The translations under genes and the position numbers were made by a program. From Ashinkailepas kermadecensis (taxonomy: Eukaryota; Arthropoda; Thecostraca; Neolepadidae): 64,000 nucleotides of DNA. Positions 10,251-22,304 of this stretch are shown piece after piece; the first letter of the stretch is position 1; each line of letters opens with the position of its first letter. Location of the stretch: NCBI GenBank assembly GCA_034440615.1, contig JAOTOM010004311.1, positions 27,501-91,500 of the forward strand, given 5' to 3'. Below the pieces are notes generated by a model. That model saw only the letters and a program-made list of their open reading frames with translations. It was not told the origin of the DNA and did not search any database.

Positions 10251-12790
10251 TTTTAGCATTGAGGCCATGGTGATCTTCGGTGGACGCAAATTCGACCAGC
10301 GGACTGAACTGTGTGCCGTTGGGGTGACACACTAATAGATTGCTGAACATTACGCCTCCCCACGAGGTGCACGATCATCGTGAACCGGAGCCACTAGTGG
10401 TAGCCTTTCTGGGAAACCGCGACCTCAGAGGTCAAAGAACTGGACAGGACAAATTGCTCCATGTTCCGCGCTCCAGAACCGAGGCCGGAAATGGCGCTCC
10501 TGCAGTTGCGGCCCGCTTTCACTCAAGCCCCTTCCCGATGAGGTCACTAGCATGTGTCGCAGATACTGCGAGACTACTTAGCTACAAGGATACAAGACAA
10601 GCAGCAATACAATGCGTGATGTCTCAATTACTTGACTTATTCCGGGAAGAACTGCGCTTCGGGAGTTCTGAAGCCTGCCTGCCTTGCCGTGCTTCATGTG
10701 ATTGAAGTAGAGGTGCAGCCAAGGGGCCTCCCGGGCACCCAAAAATACACTAGGTCAAAGAATAAATTCTGAGAATTTGATCCAGCAAAAAATTACAAGT
10801 TTCGACGCGTTTCGTGCGCCGGAAGTTTTCTATTTCATCACGTTTTTTGTCTGGACTCCACCCCACCCGGGAAGTTTCCGGCTACGCCACTGAATTGAAA
10901 AATAGTGCGAGTTTAACTGGCATGAAGCACACCTTGCAAATTTTAACTCTTGTCCGCGCGCGAGCATTTTGCCACCTTTCCCTGTGCAGGTGGGTTGTTG
11001 CGACCCTCGTCCGTGCTCGCGCATTTCACCACCTTCCGCTGTGTCCGTGGGATATTGAGACCCCCATCCGTGCGCGCGCATTTCACCACCTTCCGCTGTG
11101 TCGGTGGGATATCGAGACCCACATCCGTGCGCGCGTATTTTACCACTTCCCACTGTGTAGGTGGGTTACCGCAACCCCTGGAGCTTCCGAACTGCTTTAC
11201 GTGCTCACGACATATAAGAACTCAGCGCGTTACGTGTAACAAGACCACATCATTGATACTCATTGATACTTTGATTTTTTTATACTTACTGGCTGTTACT
11301 GGCTGACCTCCCGGGTGCAGGAGGGATGCAGGTTCACAGGTGTCGGCCTAGACCACACAGTTTGCAACTCAAAAGAGCCCCAAATCACCGCAGCACGGCG
11401 AAAATAATGCCAATGTGCAGTAGCTTGTATTGGCCGAACTTCTCAACAAAAGACGCAACGTCGGTCCAAGCCTCAGAATGGCAAAACCCCAAACGAACCG
11501 CACCTAATTACGAAACGTTCACCTCGCATCGCACACCCAAATGACACGTGGGCTGTGCTTGCATCCGGCACAACGTCCACGCAAATGACTCAGACCACGC
11601 AGAACAGCACATGAGCGCCATTTGTCATTCACCCGGCGGCTGGCGGCACCCACAGCAACGACGCCTGTCACACCTTCTTGAGTATTCTGAGTCGCACGTT
11701 AGCCAACAGCTTTCCACACCATTCACCTCACACACCAAATGGCACGCCACACAGCTAAGTTTCATCTCTACTCTTCCCGACAGCCAGCTCCCTGAGTCTA
11801 CCTGGCGCCGCCAAGGGTATGTACACGCTCCAACTTGTGACGCAACCCTCACGTGCCGTGGCCGACAGCCAGTGGCGCAGTCACATCACCAGCACACCGA
11901 TGAATGCAGTATTGCACGAGAGATGACGGGCCGATGGCATCTCGAGCGCTCGACACGCCTGCCTCCGCCACACCCTGACGGGAGCCGCTGTCGCCAATCG
12001 AGCACACACGGCCCAAATGGTCTCGCACACATACAGCAAACACGGCCACCAGCCAGCTCCTGATTTGGTAACGACGCGTTGTCAATTGCCTACCCTGCGT
12101 TGAACCCACGCTAGACTTCGCGTATCAAGTCTGCCGGCTGGAGAATGGGTAGCACGCACCCATGGAAGTATCCCCCTTCGGCACCGCCGTGATACTAGCT
12201 CCACACGAACCGACCTTCGTCGCAGCCAAACATGCCTCTCCGATCCCAGAATATGTTCCGACTTGACGCCAACATCGATCATGTTGACCTCGGCCAACCT
12301 CAACACATAAAACTGGGCGTCCGTGGAGACAATCCGCCAGCAGTTGTGCTACGATTCCACCTTAAACCAGCAGGTGTGGGGTGAGGTGAGGAGGGGGGGG
12401 GGGGAAGACGATAAGCAGCTCGCTTCTGCCAAGCTACTCGTGGCTTATGAGCAGCTATTGGCGAAATCTTTTTTCCAGCGCTGTCCGTGAAACCGGAAGC
12501 GTTATTTTTCTTTTGCGAAAAAGGACAAAGCCTGGTCTCAACAACATCAAAGTTAGTGACGTCACGGTGCTGTTGTACTTCAATGTTCCAGGCATGGTTT
12601 TGGCGTTCCTGTTAGCATATGGTCATTCGAGGAACCAGAAAGCTGCACGCATCCAAGGCACCTTCATGAGCATAATGAGCATGGTGGGAGTGGATGCCGC
12701 CATCACGATATGATCGTATCCTATGCATGGCAGGCATGCAGCATGCAGCATTCAGACGGAGGTGCATCGACTGCAAATCCATCATCCTAT
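10251..12790. other. Non-coding with one short minisatellite
   Basis: No supported exon. It contains the 63-bp repeat at 10965-11180, a poly-G run at about 12393 and GC-moderate unique sequence. Open frames of 60-170 codons here have no splice context and no recognisable domain. Confidence 0.45.
10965..11180. repeat. 63-bp minisatellite, about 3.5 copies
   Basis: Successive units share CATTTCACCACCTTCCGCTG followed by TGTGTCGGTGGGATATCGAG-like sequence. 63 bp keeps frame, so the plus strand reads as 21-residue repeats (RARAFHHLPLCRWDIET), but several other frames are open as well. No host gene is attached. Confidence 0.85.
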
Positions 12791-12796
12791 CTTCGA

Positions 12797-13030
12797 ACTG
12801 GTGTAACGGTACGGAACTGGGGAACAGCACATAACTGGTGTAACGGTACAGCACTAGTGTAACGGCACGGAACTGGTTAAAAGCATGAAATTGGTTAAGA
12901 GTGCGGAACTGGTTAAGAGTACGGAACTAGTTAACAGTACCGAACTGGTGCAGCAGTACGGAACTGGTGTAACAGTACATAACTGGTGCAACGGCATGGA
13001 ACTGGTGCAAAGGAATGGACTGGTGCAATG
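12797..13030. repeat. 18-19 bp tandem repeat, about 12 copies
   Basis: Units of the form GGAACTGGTTAAGAGTAC and GGAACTGGTGTAACGGTAC follow one another with substitutions and small length changes. Two subtypes (GGTTAA and GGTGTAA/GGTGCAA) form adjacent blocks. Confidence 0.85.
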
Positions 13031-13584
13031 CTTGCGCACCAGAGACATTTCGCCTCGCCTGTTGCACGGACACTCGAGGCAGGACGAAGGCACTGGACAC
13101 ACCGGAGCCGCACACATGAGCAGACATGACCACCTCCCCGCCGGTCCAGTGAATGTCGGAAATGCAAACGCCCGGCGGCTGACATCGCTCGTGGAGGCGC
13201 GCGTGCACCAATCAGCGCCTCTCGACTGCTGATCACGTGACAGTACGTCACGTGACGAGTCGTAGATCACGCCGAACACGCACAGCCAGAGCAAACGGGA
13301 AACTCGCCGCGGAATTATCTCTCCATGTTCACTCTGTCACACCACGTCACTGGCACGAACGATGTCCGACTGCTAATGAGGTGTTCCATCTCATTCCAAA
13401 ATATCACGATATGGCGTCATAATGGCGCAATTCTGACTTGTCATTGGCAGAGCTCCCGCACAATAACAGACTTCGTGAGAGCAGTGAAACCCCGCCAGTC
13501 ATGCGTGAAGGTGCATCTAACATTTTCCAGGCCTTTGAAAGAACAATCCTCGAACCGTGACACGACGAGCGGGTGGGGCGTCGC
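13031..13584. other. Region 3' of the thioredoxin gene
   Basis: No exon seen. Two CACGTGAC words lie close together at about 13235-13255, an E-box-like palindrome. No AATAAA was seen on the minus strand just downstream of the thioredoxin stop, so the 3' end of that transcript is not located. Confidence 0.4.
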
Positions 13585-13701
13585 CTACTCGTTGAGCAGC
13601 TTGCGGACGAAGTTCGTGATGCGGTCGTTCTTCTGCAGCCCGATGAACTTGTCCAAGACCTTGCCGTCCCTGATGCCGAACACGACCGGCACTGTGCTCA
13701 C
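13585..13701 (-). CDS. Mitochondrial-type thioredoxin, exon 3 (C-terminal)
   Basis: Last coding exon, 38 codons plus TAG (13585-13587), entered through acceptor GTGCCTCAG|GTGAGC in phase 0. It encodes VSTVPVVFGIRDGKVLDKF, then IGLQKNDRITNFVRKLLNE. The VP pair is the thioredoxin cis-proline that faces the active-site disulfide; the following strand, glycine turn and C-terminal helix match the end of the fold. It joins in frame to the exon at 16165-16288. The gene symbol is left blank because the organism is unknown; the family is that of animal mitochondrial thioredoxin-2. Confidence 0.9.
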   Translation of the reverse strand: MSTVPVVFGIRDGKVLDKFIGLQKNDRITNFVRKLLNE

Positions 13702-15123
13702 CTGAGGCACAGGGTTGTCATGGTTACCACACCGTGACAACAAACACGTTGTACGATAACCTTGAGATGGGATGGAGATCAATTCACCATTCAGAAAATG
13801 TTTCTCCTGTAGCACTTCGGTTATTCCTCAGTCTTTCAAACTCCCGGGAAAACAGCATCCCCTCTAAGAACATGTTGCTAAGAACAGAGTGGAGACAAAT
13901 GGCCAAAGATGGTCAACCTCTACGACATCCAAATCGCATATGTCTGCGAGCTGTGGGCGGGAAATTATCACACCCTCTAGAGATGCAGATGGCTGTCCTG
14001 GCCGTGGGCAGCAGGGACTGCACGATGGCTACCAATTTGGGAGAGAGGAGTTGGCCAGTAATTTAATACCGAAGAGATAGAGAAAAAGTATCAGGTGAGT
14101 AGCTAAACAGGCTACTTATTGATTGGTAGGAAGAGTGAGCGGTAGCTACAAAAATAAGAGTACATGAAGAGATTTCAAACAAATATCAGTTACAGGAGTA
14201 AAATAGTCAATTTTTCCGATGAGCAAAAAACAAACAAATGAGCTTCAATGTCACGAAAATAACCAACGGACGGTGCCGTAGGGCATCGAAGTTGTCCGGA
14301 GTCCCGCCAGCTGGAACATTCCGTTATTTAATTCGTACATTTTGCAGGCCTCCCTCTAACAATATTACAAACCATATCATTAAACAGACCCGGTCATACA
14401 GGGAAGATCCAGCCAGACATGGAATGGAAATCCGGCTACAGACAGTCAGCCATAGTCTCCCCCAGCACGGTGAACACCACCCAGCCCGGTCCTCCAGCGT
14501 GGGTCACGTTGTCTTCAGAACGAGGTATATGCAACCATTTTCACCTGGCACTCCAGTGAGATACACGTTGACTCCACCATGAACCCACCTGCCCGCATAT
14601 GTTCCCCAGGGGAGATCACTATGTTCCACCCACCTGGGGGTTAAGCAGTGATATACCACCACCTGATACTTCAGTAAGATTCACTTCCTACCAGGGGTGG
14701 GAAAAATGGACTATTCCTGGATTTTTGGCACCAAGGACATTATCCTCTACAGTAAATTATCCTCTCATTTGTTTCGCATTTGGAGGTTGAATGGTGTCGT
14801 TTGACAATGAACCGCTCTATGATAAAGTGTTCAAGACTGACTGGAATGTGCAAACTGAAATTCTGGTGTCGCAGGTTTGAAGAAAAACATCTTCTCCGTA
14901 TTTGATTCACATCACATTTTCCTCTCGACATCCAGGATTACGAAGCACAAATCCAACCCTGATTCCTCCCCAAACAAAACTCATCACCTAATCACCAACC
15001 ACCAACTCATCAAACTCATCCATGCATCACCTAATACGATCTATTCCAAGGAGAGAAACTCAGCCATCCCTCACCTGGTACATCTGTGCAAACCAACCTA
15101 AAAATGAACCCAGTGACTTCTGG

Positions 15124-15330
15124 CTTGGGGGCGTCGGTAGATCAATGATTAAGCTAAACGTCTGGCAAGCCAGAGGCATGGAGTTTGATTCCCCGCGGCG
15201 CCCGCCCTTCTTGCCAGGGTGAAAGGCAGGCGACGCCCTATGGCCTCAGATGCTGAGTGCATCGTAAAGTCACAGCCACCACGACATCGGACTTCGTACG
15301 TAAGTGCCATCCATACCGGTATTGGGGGCG
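15124..15330 (+). mobile_element. Possible tRNA-derived SINE
   Basis: GTCGGTAGATCAATGATTAAGC resembles a tRNA D-arm/A box in two pieces, and GGAGTTTGATTCCCCG resembles a T-arm/B box about 50 bp later. A tRNA-unrelated GC-rich body follows. Target duplications were not identified, so a decayed tRNA pseudogene is an alternative. Confidence 0.45.
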
Positions 15331-15356
15331 GTGGCGCGCCCAATGCTCCCCTGTTT

Positions 15357-16103
15357 AGACATAAAGACATAAAGACATAAAAGATCAGTGCAACTATGAG
15401 CCACAAGGGCCCTTCTTGGTTGCACTTTTGGACACTGAACCAGTTGCCCCCCCCAAATCTGTATGTCAGCCCTGCCTGGAATACAGAAAAACAAGCCCCC
15501 TATTCTTATAATGATTGTCTATGCCGTTTTTAAAGATGTTCAGTGTGTTGCTACTGACAATGGTTCCTGGCAGCTGGTTCCAGTGTTCGACTTCCCTGTT
15601 GGTGAAGAAAGACTGTCTTAACCTTGTCCTGCTGTGATTAACTTTAATTTTGAATTGATGACCTCTAATTGCATCATTTCTGTTAAATTCAAACATTTCC
15701 CTGAGATATCCCTGTTCCTGACCATGAACAAATTATAAAAAAACTCGATGAGATCTCCTCTCAGTCTTCTATATCTAAGTGAAAACATATTCAATTTCTT
15801 CAATCTTTCCTCATATGCCAGGTTGCCTATACCATTAACCATTTTTGTTGCCCTCTTTTGTACTCTCTCTAAAAGCCAACAATCTTTCTCATAACTAGGG
15901 GACCAAGCTTGGACACAGTATTCTAAATGTGGCCTGACATATGCACAGTAAGGCTTCCTGATGACCTCCTCACTTTTGTATGACACATTCCTCTGTATTG
16001 CCCCAAGCATTCTTAGTGCCTTTTTCCTGGCTTCTTTGGTCTGCTCTGATGCCCCCAATTTTGTGTTCAAAATAACACCTAAGTCCTTCTCCTGCTGAGT
16101 CAC
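15357..16103 (-). mobile_element. CR1-like LINE, 3' end of reverse transcriptase ORF plus 3' tail
   Basis: The minus strand encodes the C-terminal part of a CR1/Jockey-type ORF2: KDLGVILNTKL, KKALRMLGAIQRN, YCAYVRPHLEYCVQAWSP, VQKRATKMV, then after a frameshift near 15700 NREVEHWNQLPGTIVSS and a final basic segment. The endonuclease and RT catalytic core are absent, so this is a 5'-truncated dead copy. It ends at about 15357 in a short run of ATGTCTTT repeats, typical of CR1-type 3' ends. It lies in the sense orientation inside thioredoxin intron 2. Confidence 0.85.
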
Positions 16104-16164
16104 ACCATTTCACCATATACCACCGGCCATCACCAAGGAGAGCAGGTCAGCCACTTCTCATCAC

Positions 16165-16288
16165 CTGGTACTCGAGGGCGAGCTCGCTGTTGACGTCGAT
16201 GTCCACTTTGGCCAGGTGGATGTCGTGCTGGAACTGTTGCAGCGCCGACTCCAGAAGAGGGGTCAGCTGCTTACACGGCTTGCACCAC
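16165..16288 (-). CDS. Mitochondrial-type thioredoxin, exon 2 (active site)
   Basis: 124-nt exon between acceptor TTCATCAACAG (16289 side) and donor CAG|GTGATG. One base completes a Lys codon begun in exon 1; the exon then reads WCKPCKQLTPLLESALQQF, QHDIHLAKVDIDVNSELALEYQ. WCxPC is the redox-active CXXC of thioredoxin at the start of helix 2, and AKVDIDVN is the buried strand with the conserved Asp. The residue between the first Cys and the Pro is Lys where most thioredoxins have Gly (WCGPC), which is noteworthy and treated under findings. Phase agrees at both ends with exons 1 and 3. Confidence 0.92.
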
Positions 16289-17747
16289 CTGTTGATGAAG
16301 GTGTTGTCTTGAGAAATATGGATTCACCATAATGAAGAAGTTAACTAGATAGATATTTTTGGGAAGGACAAGCGAACAAAGTTTTGGTACTTTAAAATCG
16401 TTGTAAACTTAAACTGAAGAAGTAACACCTAGCCTCCTTCATTTTAAATATTTGTTGAATTTCCAATTTTCATTTTGTGGCATATTTTTGGGCATATATT
16501 CTCTCCATCTTTGTCTCCATTAAAAAAAAATCCCTAAAACTGTGAGTTTTACCCAAAACGATGAGTAACTCCTGAACGAGTTGTACATCATGTTGAACAC
16601 ACACAGCCCAAGAGAGTGCTCAATATGTATTATTTTAGTTGCATCCAGGAACAGATCCTGGAATTTTCAGGAGGGCCCTATTGTGAGTCCTTGCAATCTT
16701 TAATTGAAGATCGCTGAGCAATGGGATGCTCTCTAACTTTCAATGAGGGCACCTATTCCTCTCAGAGGGCCACCTTTGGTTCAAAATTTTGTGTAGTCGG
16801 TGGAGGGATCTAACTTCTCTGGAATGATGTATTTTCACCTTCTGAGGGGCACCACTGAGGGATGTCTCTACAGAGCCTTTTTGCCTTCTCTGGGGAGAAC
16901 ATGTCAAGATATCATATATGATGGTAAAACAAAGCATGAAAATATCTTAAAACACCAAATATCTGATAACTGCCATACTTTCTTTTCAGAAATAGGTAGC
17001 GATTTTGGAAAATATATCAAAATACACATATGCACAGGGCAACAGCCTATCTTAATATCTTACCAGGTCCACTTATACTAACATAAACAATATTTGCAAT
17101 GTTAATGATGCTCAGATTGATCATGTCATTTAAGTCATTGAGCTCATTAAGTGGGAGAAGATATTGGCAAAATTTGTCACCAAATTTTACTTGGAACATA
17201 TAAAAGCATCCACAACATTTGAAATGTTTTTATTCTTTGTCTTAATGCTGCTGTATTCACTTGATGAATCAGAAACTGCAAATATGTGCATCAATCAGGG
17301 AAAGTTTTCTTTACTAACATAGGCAAATCTAATGCTACCAATATTTTCACCTCATATTGTGGATTTTTGATTTTTAACATCTTGACAGGAGCATTCTGTG
17401 GAAGCCCAGGTTTGAGAGTATACCCTTTGAGCAGTATCTGACATCAAAGTCACTTTTTGTGGTTTTCAGTCAGTTTTTGGCAAGTTTATGAAACAGGAAT
17501 GAGTTTACAGTCACTTTTACACACTCCATTGATCATTTGGTGAAGGAAGCAGTGGATAATTTCCTGGAAAGGATAATTTTCTGGATAACAAACATCCATT
17601 ACAAGATAATGTTACCAACCATGTCCTAACCAGCTGTTAAGGGCAGGAAAGCTAGGCAGGTTATGGGGAAGGCCATGCAGAGGAAGCTTATGAAGTTGAG
17701 CATAGCACTGAGAAATGCTGGCTATGGTGTGTACCCTAGTGAAAAAG

Positions 17748-19530
17748 TCCTACAGGATTCTCAGAAAATCACCACGATCCTACAGGATCCTGCACATTTC
17801 CGCAGACACTCCTGCACAGACATGCGATCCTGCAGGACAACCCTGCAGGATTTGAGAAATATAGAAAGCTGTCCTACAGGATAGTAATGTCATGCATGAC
17901 TGTCCTGCAGGATTCCAATGGCATGCATGACTATCCTGCAGGATTTTACAGATAACTATTCAGGTCCGTCTTAAAGGTTTGATGTGATGCAAATTTCAGT
18001 AACATATCTTGGGAGGGGAACTGGGAGCATGTGCTCCTGCCCTATGGAAACTGGCGCCCCTTCGGCCGGGAAGAGGCACCCCTCCGAGAAGGTTCGAGTG
18101 CTGTACATGATCATGTGGTTTTTTGTACAGAATTCTGACATAATCATGCAAGATCCTTCACAAAACCATGAAGGGTCATGTACCATTCAGGTACAGGATG
18201 AAGTGTGATTCACATGCAGGATCCAGCAAAACTTACGTGCTGTAGGATTTATGTTCAGGAACGTGTACGATCTATGTGCATGGATCCAACAGGATTGATG
18301 TAAAGAATCCTGCAGGACAGCCCTGGATGCGACAGGATTTATGTGAAGGATCCTATAGGATTTATGTGCAGGATCATGCAGGACAGCTCTAGATCTGACA
18401 GGATTTATGTGAAAGATTCTACAGGATTTATGTGCATGATCCTCCAGGATGGCCCTGGATCCTACAAGGGGTATGTGATGGATCCTGCAGGACAGTTGTG
18501 GTGTAGCGGAGCGCGAGTGAGAGCACCAGCATGCTTGGCGGTTGACTGCTGTGCATGAGTGCTGCCATCTATTAGACGATGTGGTGTACTTAAGGTTCAC
18601 TCTTTGATGTAAGATGACAGTGTCATTAATCGTGCTTAACCATGTAAATTATAGCTTGTTTCTCTGCTTATATCTAATGCCCTGTGTCCAATAGCCATCT
18701 GCCATAATAGCTGTCTACTTCACTCAACTGACTGACCTGTATGCTTTCACAAATGCATGTACTTTTCGACATCTTCGTTCTTCAATGTAATAACTAGGTT
18801 TCAGGCTTCAACTGTTTGGTTACCTATTGTGCCGGCATACAAATGTCCCATCTTGTGTCTCTGGGATCATCTCTCTGGAGGTCGACCACGCTTAGATAGC
18901 ACACTTCATGGGTGTCAATTCGCGACAGGACCTCTCTGGCTTATGACTAACCAGCATTACCTTTCTTTCATTACCTGAACACTACCACGGTACCTCTCAT
19001 CCATTACCTATCATCACCATAGTACCTTTTCTCCCTGGTGGTTTTCCCAGATCCTAGCACTACAGTGGATTCGGCAGGATTTATGTGCAGGATCATGCAG
19101 GACAGTCCTGGATGACAGGATTTATGTGAAGGATTCTGCAGGATTTATGTGCATAATCCTGCAAGACAGCCCTAGATCCTACAGGATTTACGTGAAGGAT
19201 CCTGCAGGATTTATGTGAAGGATCCTGCAGGATTTATGTGAAGGATCCTGCAAGATTCATGTGAAGGATCCTGCAGGATTCATGTGAAGGATGCTGCATG
19301 ATTTATGTGAAGGATCATGCAGGACAGTTCTGAATCCGACAGGATCTATGTGAAGGATCCTGCAGGATTTATGGGCAGGATCCTGCAGGATCCTGTAGTA
19401 TCCTTGTATCAATATCTCACACAGAATCCTGCAGGATCCCTCAAGATGCTGTCCTGCACAATTTCACAATTGTGCACAGTCCTGCACAATTGTGCAGGAC
19501 AATCCTGTACGATTTTTCCACTAGGGTATG
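17748..19530. repeat. Palindromic 23-bp repeat (GGATCCTGCAGGAT...) in three blocks
   Basis: Variants of AGGATCCTGCAGGATTTATG recur, densest at 19065-19420 where near-perfect 23-bp copies follow in tandem. Looser copies lie at 17748-17945 and 18200-18500. The core ATCCTGCAGGAT is a perfect palindrome, so neighbouring copies can also pair with each other. The interval 18500-19065 lacks the motif and looks like later-inserted DNA. Confidence 0.9.
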
Positions 19531-20139
19531 CTCATCAGAGGAAGTAAATGATAGAAGATAGACTCTTGCATGCATGGCAAGCTATGGAATGGCATGACAT
19601 AGATAATAGGGAGTGTGGTGAGGGAGTAGAATATCCATGGTTAGAACTTAAACAACACAACACACATCTAACATTGCTACACATACCCAACAACAAATAT
19701 TTGGCAGCACACATGTTTGAGGGTGGCATATTGTGGCATGTGACACTGGTGTGGGGTCTCAGGGTGGCAGGGAATATGTCAGCATCCAATTGTAACTTGG
19801 CCCCTATTTGTTTATGGACAAATACACCAATTTTAATTGTCCTAGGTGCTTCTTCTATATACTTACCATATTGAGATTTAATCAGCATGCCAGTGTCACC
19901 TGCTGCCTGCACAGGAGTGCACCTAACCATGTTTGGCTCTGCCCAGACATACACAGTACCTACCCAGGCTGCATGAGGACATTTAGGTGTGTAACCAGGC
20001 AATGATAGTCTGGAAGAAGTGAAACATGACAGGTTCCAAAGAATTAAACCTATACTAAATAATTTGCATTATTGCAGTTCAAGGTAACCAAATGACAAGT
20101 TTTACTCACATTTTACCTCCATGAAGGGGTTAGGTTTGG

Positions 20140-20176
20140 GTTTAAAGGGCACATCGACTGCAATGGTCATATAGCA
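20140..20176 (-). mobile_element. Tiny hairpin retroposon, short diverged copy b
   Basis: The minus strand reads TGCTATATGACCATTGCAGT, then CGATGTGCCCTTTAAAC, matching the family core. GGTTAGGTTTGG occurs on both sides (20128-20139, 20177-20188), but the surrounding DNA is GGTTA-rich, so this apparent target duplication is weaker evidence than at other copies. Confidence 0.5.
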
Positions 20177-20666
20177 GGTTAGGTTTGGTTAAGTTAGGTT
20201 AGGTTAGGGTTGTATTGTAAGCTAGACAACTTTATTTTTTTGGGGGGGGATTTTTGTTTAATTGATTTGTTTTCCTCAAAACATGTCAGGCTAGCTTATG
20301 TTAGGTTAGGATAGGTTAGATTAGGCTTTTCAATTTTAACATGTTGAAATTTTTTTTTGTTGAATTTTCCATTATAAAAAAATATTGCATGGAAGGTTAG
20401 GCTGGGTTTGGTTAGGTTTTGTTACATCATTTTTTCTTGATTTTGAACATTACTTTTTATGCTATGTTACTCAACTCCATGCCCCTGTTTGGGTGTTACT
20501 TTGCCTCCCAACTGAAAAGTATTAATTTGCAGAAGAAATTATTGGTCACATCATGTTCAGCACATTCATCAACATTGCATTAGAAAAAGAAATTCCAAGA
20601 AATCAGAAATTACCTCAGACTACAAAGTTACCTTTAATTTGCAAATTTACAATAATTCATACTTAC

Positions 20667-20869
20667 TTTGCATGGAAATCTATCAGCACAGGTTTCTCAC
20701 TCTTCAATACACGTTCTTCAAAATCAGACCTGCTTTTAACAGTGAATATGTCTTGTTTGCTGCTTGTTAAGATCATAGGACTACAAGAGGAAACCTTTAG
20801 TCCTCGAACAGACCATGGAATAAGCCCTTGCGATGTTATTTTCAAAGCTTGTCGATACATTGTTATCAT
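20667..20869 (-). CDS. Mitochondrial-type thioredoxin, exon 1 (start)
   Basis: First coding exon, 67 codons plus 2 nt, from ATG at 20869-20867. An in-frame TGA lies shortly upstream and this is the first ATG after it. Residues 1-40 (MITMYRQALKITSQG...) are basic and hydroxylated with no acids until later, consistent with a mitochondrial presequence. From about residue 42, FTVKSRSDFEERVLKSEKPV, LIDFHA is the N-terminal strand/helix of the thioredoxin fold leading to the active site. The donor is CATGCAAA|GTAAGTATG. Joined with exons 2 and 3 it gives 147 residues, the usual size for mitochondrial thioredoxin precursors. Role from family knowledge: reduces protein disulfides in the mitochondrial matrix (peroxiredoxin 3 in particular), recycled by thioredoxin reductase. 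Reductase and peroxiredoxin genes are not in the window. Confidence 0.9.
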
Positions 20870-22300
20870 ATTGAATAGTGGCGAGCAAGCTCCTCAAATC
20901 GTGACAATCTTCTGAAAAGCAATGTAAACAAAACCACCTTGTGCACAATCTACTATTGTAGCCTGTTGATCCCTGTCTCAATCCCTCCCGATCGACGTCT
21001 CCAAACTTTCTGATAGGTAGTTCTGAATCGCCAAGGCTATGAAATAGCCTGGTTCTGAATATTTTTTTCCTTCATGCTTTTTTTCGTCTGAAAAGCGTCA
21101 TGACTGTCGCAGTCAAGCGCAGCGTGACACACTGTACAAATAATTCAAAGCTATGGCCAAAAACCGCCACGAGACCCAGAGGTCTTGTGGCTAGGCCAGG
21201 GGTCCCGGGCTGGGGCTAGCCAGGGGTTACAACCTCAAGGGAAGTCCGCGGCCGTCTGCAATCCGTACCCTTGCTGAAAGTTTCACACTGCGCTTGTGGT
21301 TTTGGGCTGTGACTTTGAGTTCTTGTGATTTTATTGAATTGAGTGGATATTCTTAAGCTTAGTAATTTGACCTAAGCATATTTTCTACACACGGGCCCAA
21401 TTTCGTTCCTTCCTACCTTTCTCAGGGGCAGCTCCAAGAGCGAGTTTTCAAAGCGTTGTTCGTGAAATTTGTGCAAGGGGGCTAGCATCTTCAGGTTCCT
21501 CCTGTTGAGGGGCATTCTCTGCTTCCTGGGGGATGCAGCCATGGTATGCCAATGGACCTCTCTTTTTCCTTGGGGTGTCTATAGGCCTCCTGTTTCTAAG
21601 AGCGTATATTTGCTTATAGCCTCTCCCCTGGCTGTGTTGTTCTGTTAGCAGTGCACTTCGTTTTTGTTCAGTTCTCTTCAATTAGTGACTGGATGTGGTT
21701 ATGGTATAGCCTACGAAGCCATGCTTTACCACTCATGTCAATCCCTAGTGCCAAATTGGGAGGCATTCATAAGTTCCCCGGCTCACAAGTACACGTCTGT
21801 CACTAGATAGCCCACGCTCAGCCCACGCTCAGCCCATGCAAACGGCCCCTTCAAAAACGCCCAAAACATAACATAGCTTGCATTGTGAAGGGCTCAATAC
21901 AACATGGTAGGCTGCGATGCTTGGTACATGCAGTAGTTAGGCTTCCAGCGCAATTATCCAATTAACTCCACATAATCCCACAAATGCACCAAACAAGGCA
22001 TGCAGTACTTCGAAATGAATATCCTTTGTCAGCGAGGTTCAAACTGTATCTGCGTCAGAACATAATATATTGTACTACGATGGTTTCTGAAGCTACACTG
22101 AATGTTATCGAGCTGATTAGACGCTTTCTCCGAAGTTCGAGTGATTTTCCGAGCCCGGCTTGGGACCTCAGCTGAATTTTAACTGACTGCTGCGATTGTT
22201 TGGCGCCATTTTTTGGCCCACAGATGATATTGCGGGGATTTTGCGACACGCGCTTTTTGGCACCCGACGCGTTTTCAGTGACAAAAACGCTATTCAGATG
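20870..22300. other. Upstream of thioredoxin, no further gene supported
   Basis: The thioredoxin promoter should lie just above 20870, but no TATA box or CpG island is obvious there. An open frame at 21448-21681 (minus) lacks an ATG and splice signals and is not called. The rest is unique AT-rich DNA. Confidence 0.4.
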
Positions 22301-22304
22301 CTGA

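Larger units (their letters stand above)
13702..16164 (-). other. Thioredoxin intron 2
   Basis: 2463-bp intron between donor CAG|GTGATG (16164 side) and acceptor CTCAG (13702 side). It holds a tRNA-like SINE candidate (about 15124-15330) and a CR1-like LINE 3' fragment (15357-16103), both non-essential insertions. Confidence 0.85.
16289..20666 (-). other. Thioredoxin intron 1
   Basis: 4378-bp intron from donor AA|GTAAGT to acceptor ATCAACAG. It contains blocks of a palindromic BamHI/SbfI-like repeat (17748-17945, 18200-18500, 19065-19530), a dispersed repeat related to 5742-5819, and TTAGG/GGTTA-rich DNA at about 20120-20420. No other gene was recognised inside. Confidence 0.85.

Noticed and set aside
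20120..20420. Telomeric TTAGG array
   Set aside because: GGTTA words are frequent but scattered and interrupted; not a true tandem telomere block.
21448..21681. 78-codon minus-strand open frame upstream of thioredoxin
   Set aside because: No ATG, an immediate upstream stop, and no acceptor site; composition alone is not enough.
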